Shown here piece by piece: positions 63,217 through 64,000 of a stretch of 64,000 nucleotides of DNA (positions are counted from its first letter, which is position 1; the number at the start of each line of letters is the position of its first letter). Below the pieces are notes generated by a model. The model had not been told where the DNA came from. It worked only from the letters and a program-made list of their open reading frames with translations, and did not search any database. Made by a program: the position numbers and the translations under genes. The DNA is from Armatimonadota bacterium (GTDB taxonomy: Bacteria; Armatimonadota; Fimbriimonadia; Fimbriimonadales; Fimbriimonadaceae), in contig JAFDWU010000001.1 of the NCBI GenBank assembly GCA_018268315.1, forward strand, positions 225,280-289,279. Reading direction: 5' to 3'.

Positions 63217-63801
63217 TTATCGGCTCCCATGCTCCAAGACCTTATCGATCAAACCGTATTCTACGGCTTCTGATCCCGACATGAAGTAGTCGCGGTCCAT
63301 ATCCTTCCTTAATTGTTCATCAGGTTTACCAGTATGGAAGGCTAGAATTTTCGTCAAAGCGTCCATAGTTCGGTTGACTTCTTTTGCCTGAACGTTGATA
63401 TCCGCCGTGGTACCGCGGAATCCGCCGCTAACCTGGTGGATCATGATGCGCGCGTTGGGGAGAGCAAATCGCTTTCCAGAAGCGCCTCCCGCAAGGAGTA
63501 CTGCGCCCATCGAAGCGGCGAGACCAACGCAAATCGTCGCGACCGCAGGCTTGATGATGCGCATGGTGTCGTAAATCGCTAGTCCAGCGGAAACGCTGCC
63601 ACCCGGGCTGTTAATGTAGAACTCGATGTCCTTTTCAGGGTCTTCCTTTTCCAAGAAGAGAAGCTGTGCAACGATAATATTTGCAACTTGATCGTCAACC
63701 TCGTCACCGAGGAAGACGATGCGGTCCTTCATCAAACGGGACCAAATATCGTAAGCCCTTTCGCCGCGATTAGTGGTCTCTACAACGGTTGGAATTAACA
63801 A
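63217..63801 (-). CDS. clpP: ATP-dependent Clp protease proteolytic subunit ClpP, TTG start
   Basis: A 194-residue protease. The TTG at 63801 is chosen because AGGAGG (63809-63814) lies exactly 7 nt upstream and the resulting start ([18 protein letters not shown]) matches ClpP; the frame is open further to 63876. The catalytic triad is S97 (GLAASMGA), H122 (MIHQVSGG) and D171 (MDRDYFMS), the standard positions. It forms the proteolytic barrel for ClpX. Confidence 0.96.
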   Translation of the reverse strand: MLIPTVVETTNRGERAYDIWSRLMKDRIVFLGDEVDDQVANIIVAQLLFLEKEDPEKDIEFYINSPGGSVSAGLAIYDTMRIIKPAVATICVGLAASMGAVLLAGGASGKRFALPNARIMIHQVSGGFRGTTADINVQAKEVNRTMDALTKILAFHTGKPDEQLRKDMDRDYFMSGSEAVEYGLIDKVLEHGSR

Positions 63802-64000
63802 ATCAATGCCTCCTGCACTATTTCCCTTCTGATGACGCCGAAACGCCAGTCCCGGTTGCCCTGGACCTAGCTTCAATTCTACCAGCGCATTCCTCAGAAC
63901 CTGTTAAGAATGCGGGTATGGCTGCCATCACCTTACTATTCCAGTATGGCGAAGTTTGGTTCAAACCGTAGGGGAGAGGGACTGCTATTTTAGCTTGGCT
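63802..64000. other. Region upstream of clpP
   Basis: About 200 bp with no convincing gene. It contains a GCATTC/GAATGC inverted repeat (about 63892-63918). Nothing else stands out. Confidence 0.35.

Noticed and set aside
1-64000. CRISPR arrays, insertion sequences, prophage or plasmid genes
   Set aside because: No regularly spaced repeats, transposase or phage structural genes were recognised anywhere in the window.

Overview
This 64 kb window is one gene-dense stretch of bacterial chromosome. The mix of genes points to a diderm, flagellated bacterium with many exported proteins, most likely an Armatimonadota (Fimbriimonas-like) lineage. The signs are PEP-CTERM sorting tails, pseudopilin-like single-pass proteins of the kind abundant in that phylum and in Planctomycetes, an outer-membrane barrel with an N-terminal coiled coil, a planctomycete-type cytochrome c, infC-rpmI-rplT and rplU-rpmA operons, and frequent TTG/GTG starts with 4-base stop/start overlaps. 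The taxonomic call is inference; there is no rRNA gene in the window. I see no transposase, prophage, CRISPR array or convincing tRNA.

Layout. 1-4.1 kb: the tail of a PEP-CTERM protein, small exported or unknown proteins, a TMEM175-type channel and two tandem SRPBCC proteins. 4.2-9.2 kb: rplU-rpmA, a GAF-GGDEF protein ending in a degenerate HD-GYP domain, a C11 peptidase-like lipoprotein lacking its catalytic Cys, and a PEP-CTERM protein. 9.5-14.2 kb: rpsR, a DinB-like protein, an isolated nuoD-nuoE pair and two exported proteins. 14.2-18.2 kb (minus): rpoZ-dnaJ-prmA-rsmE. 18.2-24.6 kb (plus): selA, an HD-GYP protein, surE, a methylcrotonyl-CoA-carboxylase-type beta subunit, a degenerate receiver protein and flagellin. 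24.6-31.3 kb (minus): xer recombinase, a GT39-like glycosyltransferase, a degenerate HD-GYP and a membrane HD-GYP protein in an overlapping operon, then an exported protein and an acyl-CoA dehydrogenase. 31.4-32.6 kb: infC-rpmI-rplT. 32.8-46.5 kb: a beta-oxidation fusion enzyme, an LCP protein, a GAF histidine kinase and response regulator, gyrA, a serine hydrolase flanked by a diverged direct repeat, a 3-hydroxyisobutyrate-dehydrogenase-like enzyme and an S41 protease. 46.7-52.0 kb: fliM-fliN-fliO-fliP-fliQ-fliR-flhB. 52-60.3 kb: an AlkZ-like protein, an ArsN1-like acetyltransferase, a cytochrome, and a winged-helix regulator divergent from three tandem serine-hydrolase paralogues. 60.4-63.8 kb: a porin-like barrel, clpX and clpP.

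The most noteworthy observations are these. (1) infC appears to start at AUA, preceded by a strong Shine-Dalgarno and a ten-codon upstream ORF whose stop overlaps the AUA. (2) The middle member of the serine-hydrolase triplet has lost all three catalytic motifs while staying intact as a lipoprotein. (3) Two proteins carry degenerate HD-GYP domains next to intact c-di-GMP enzymes in a flagellated organism. (4) The C11 peptidase has Cys replaced by Ser. (5) GyrA has Ala83 and Pro87 in the quinolone-resistance region. (6) A truncated duplicate of the 3-hydroxyisobutyrate-dehydrogenase 5' end flanks an inverted serine-hydrolase gene.
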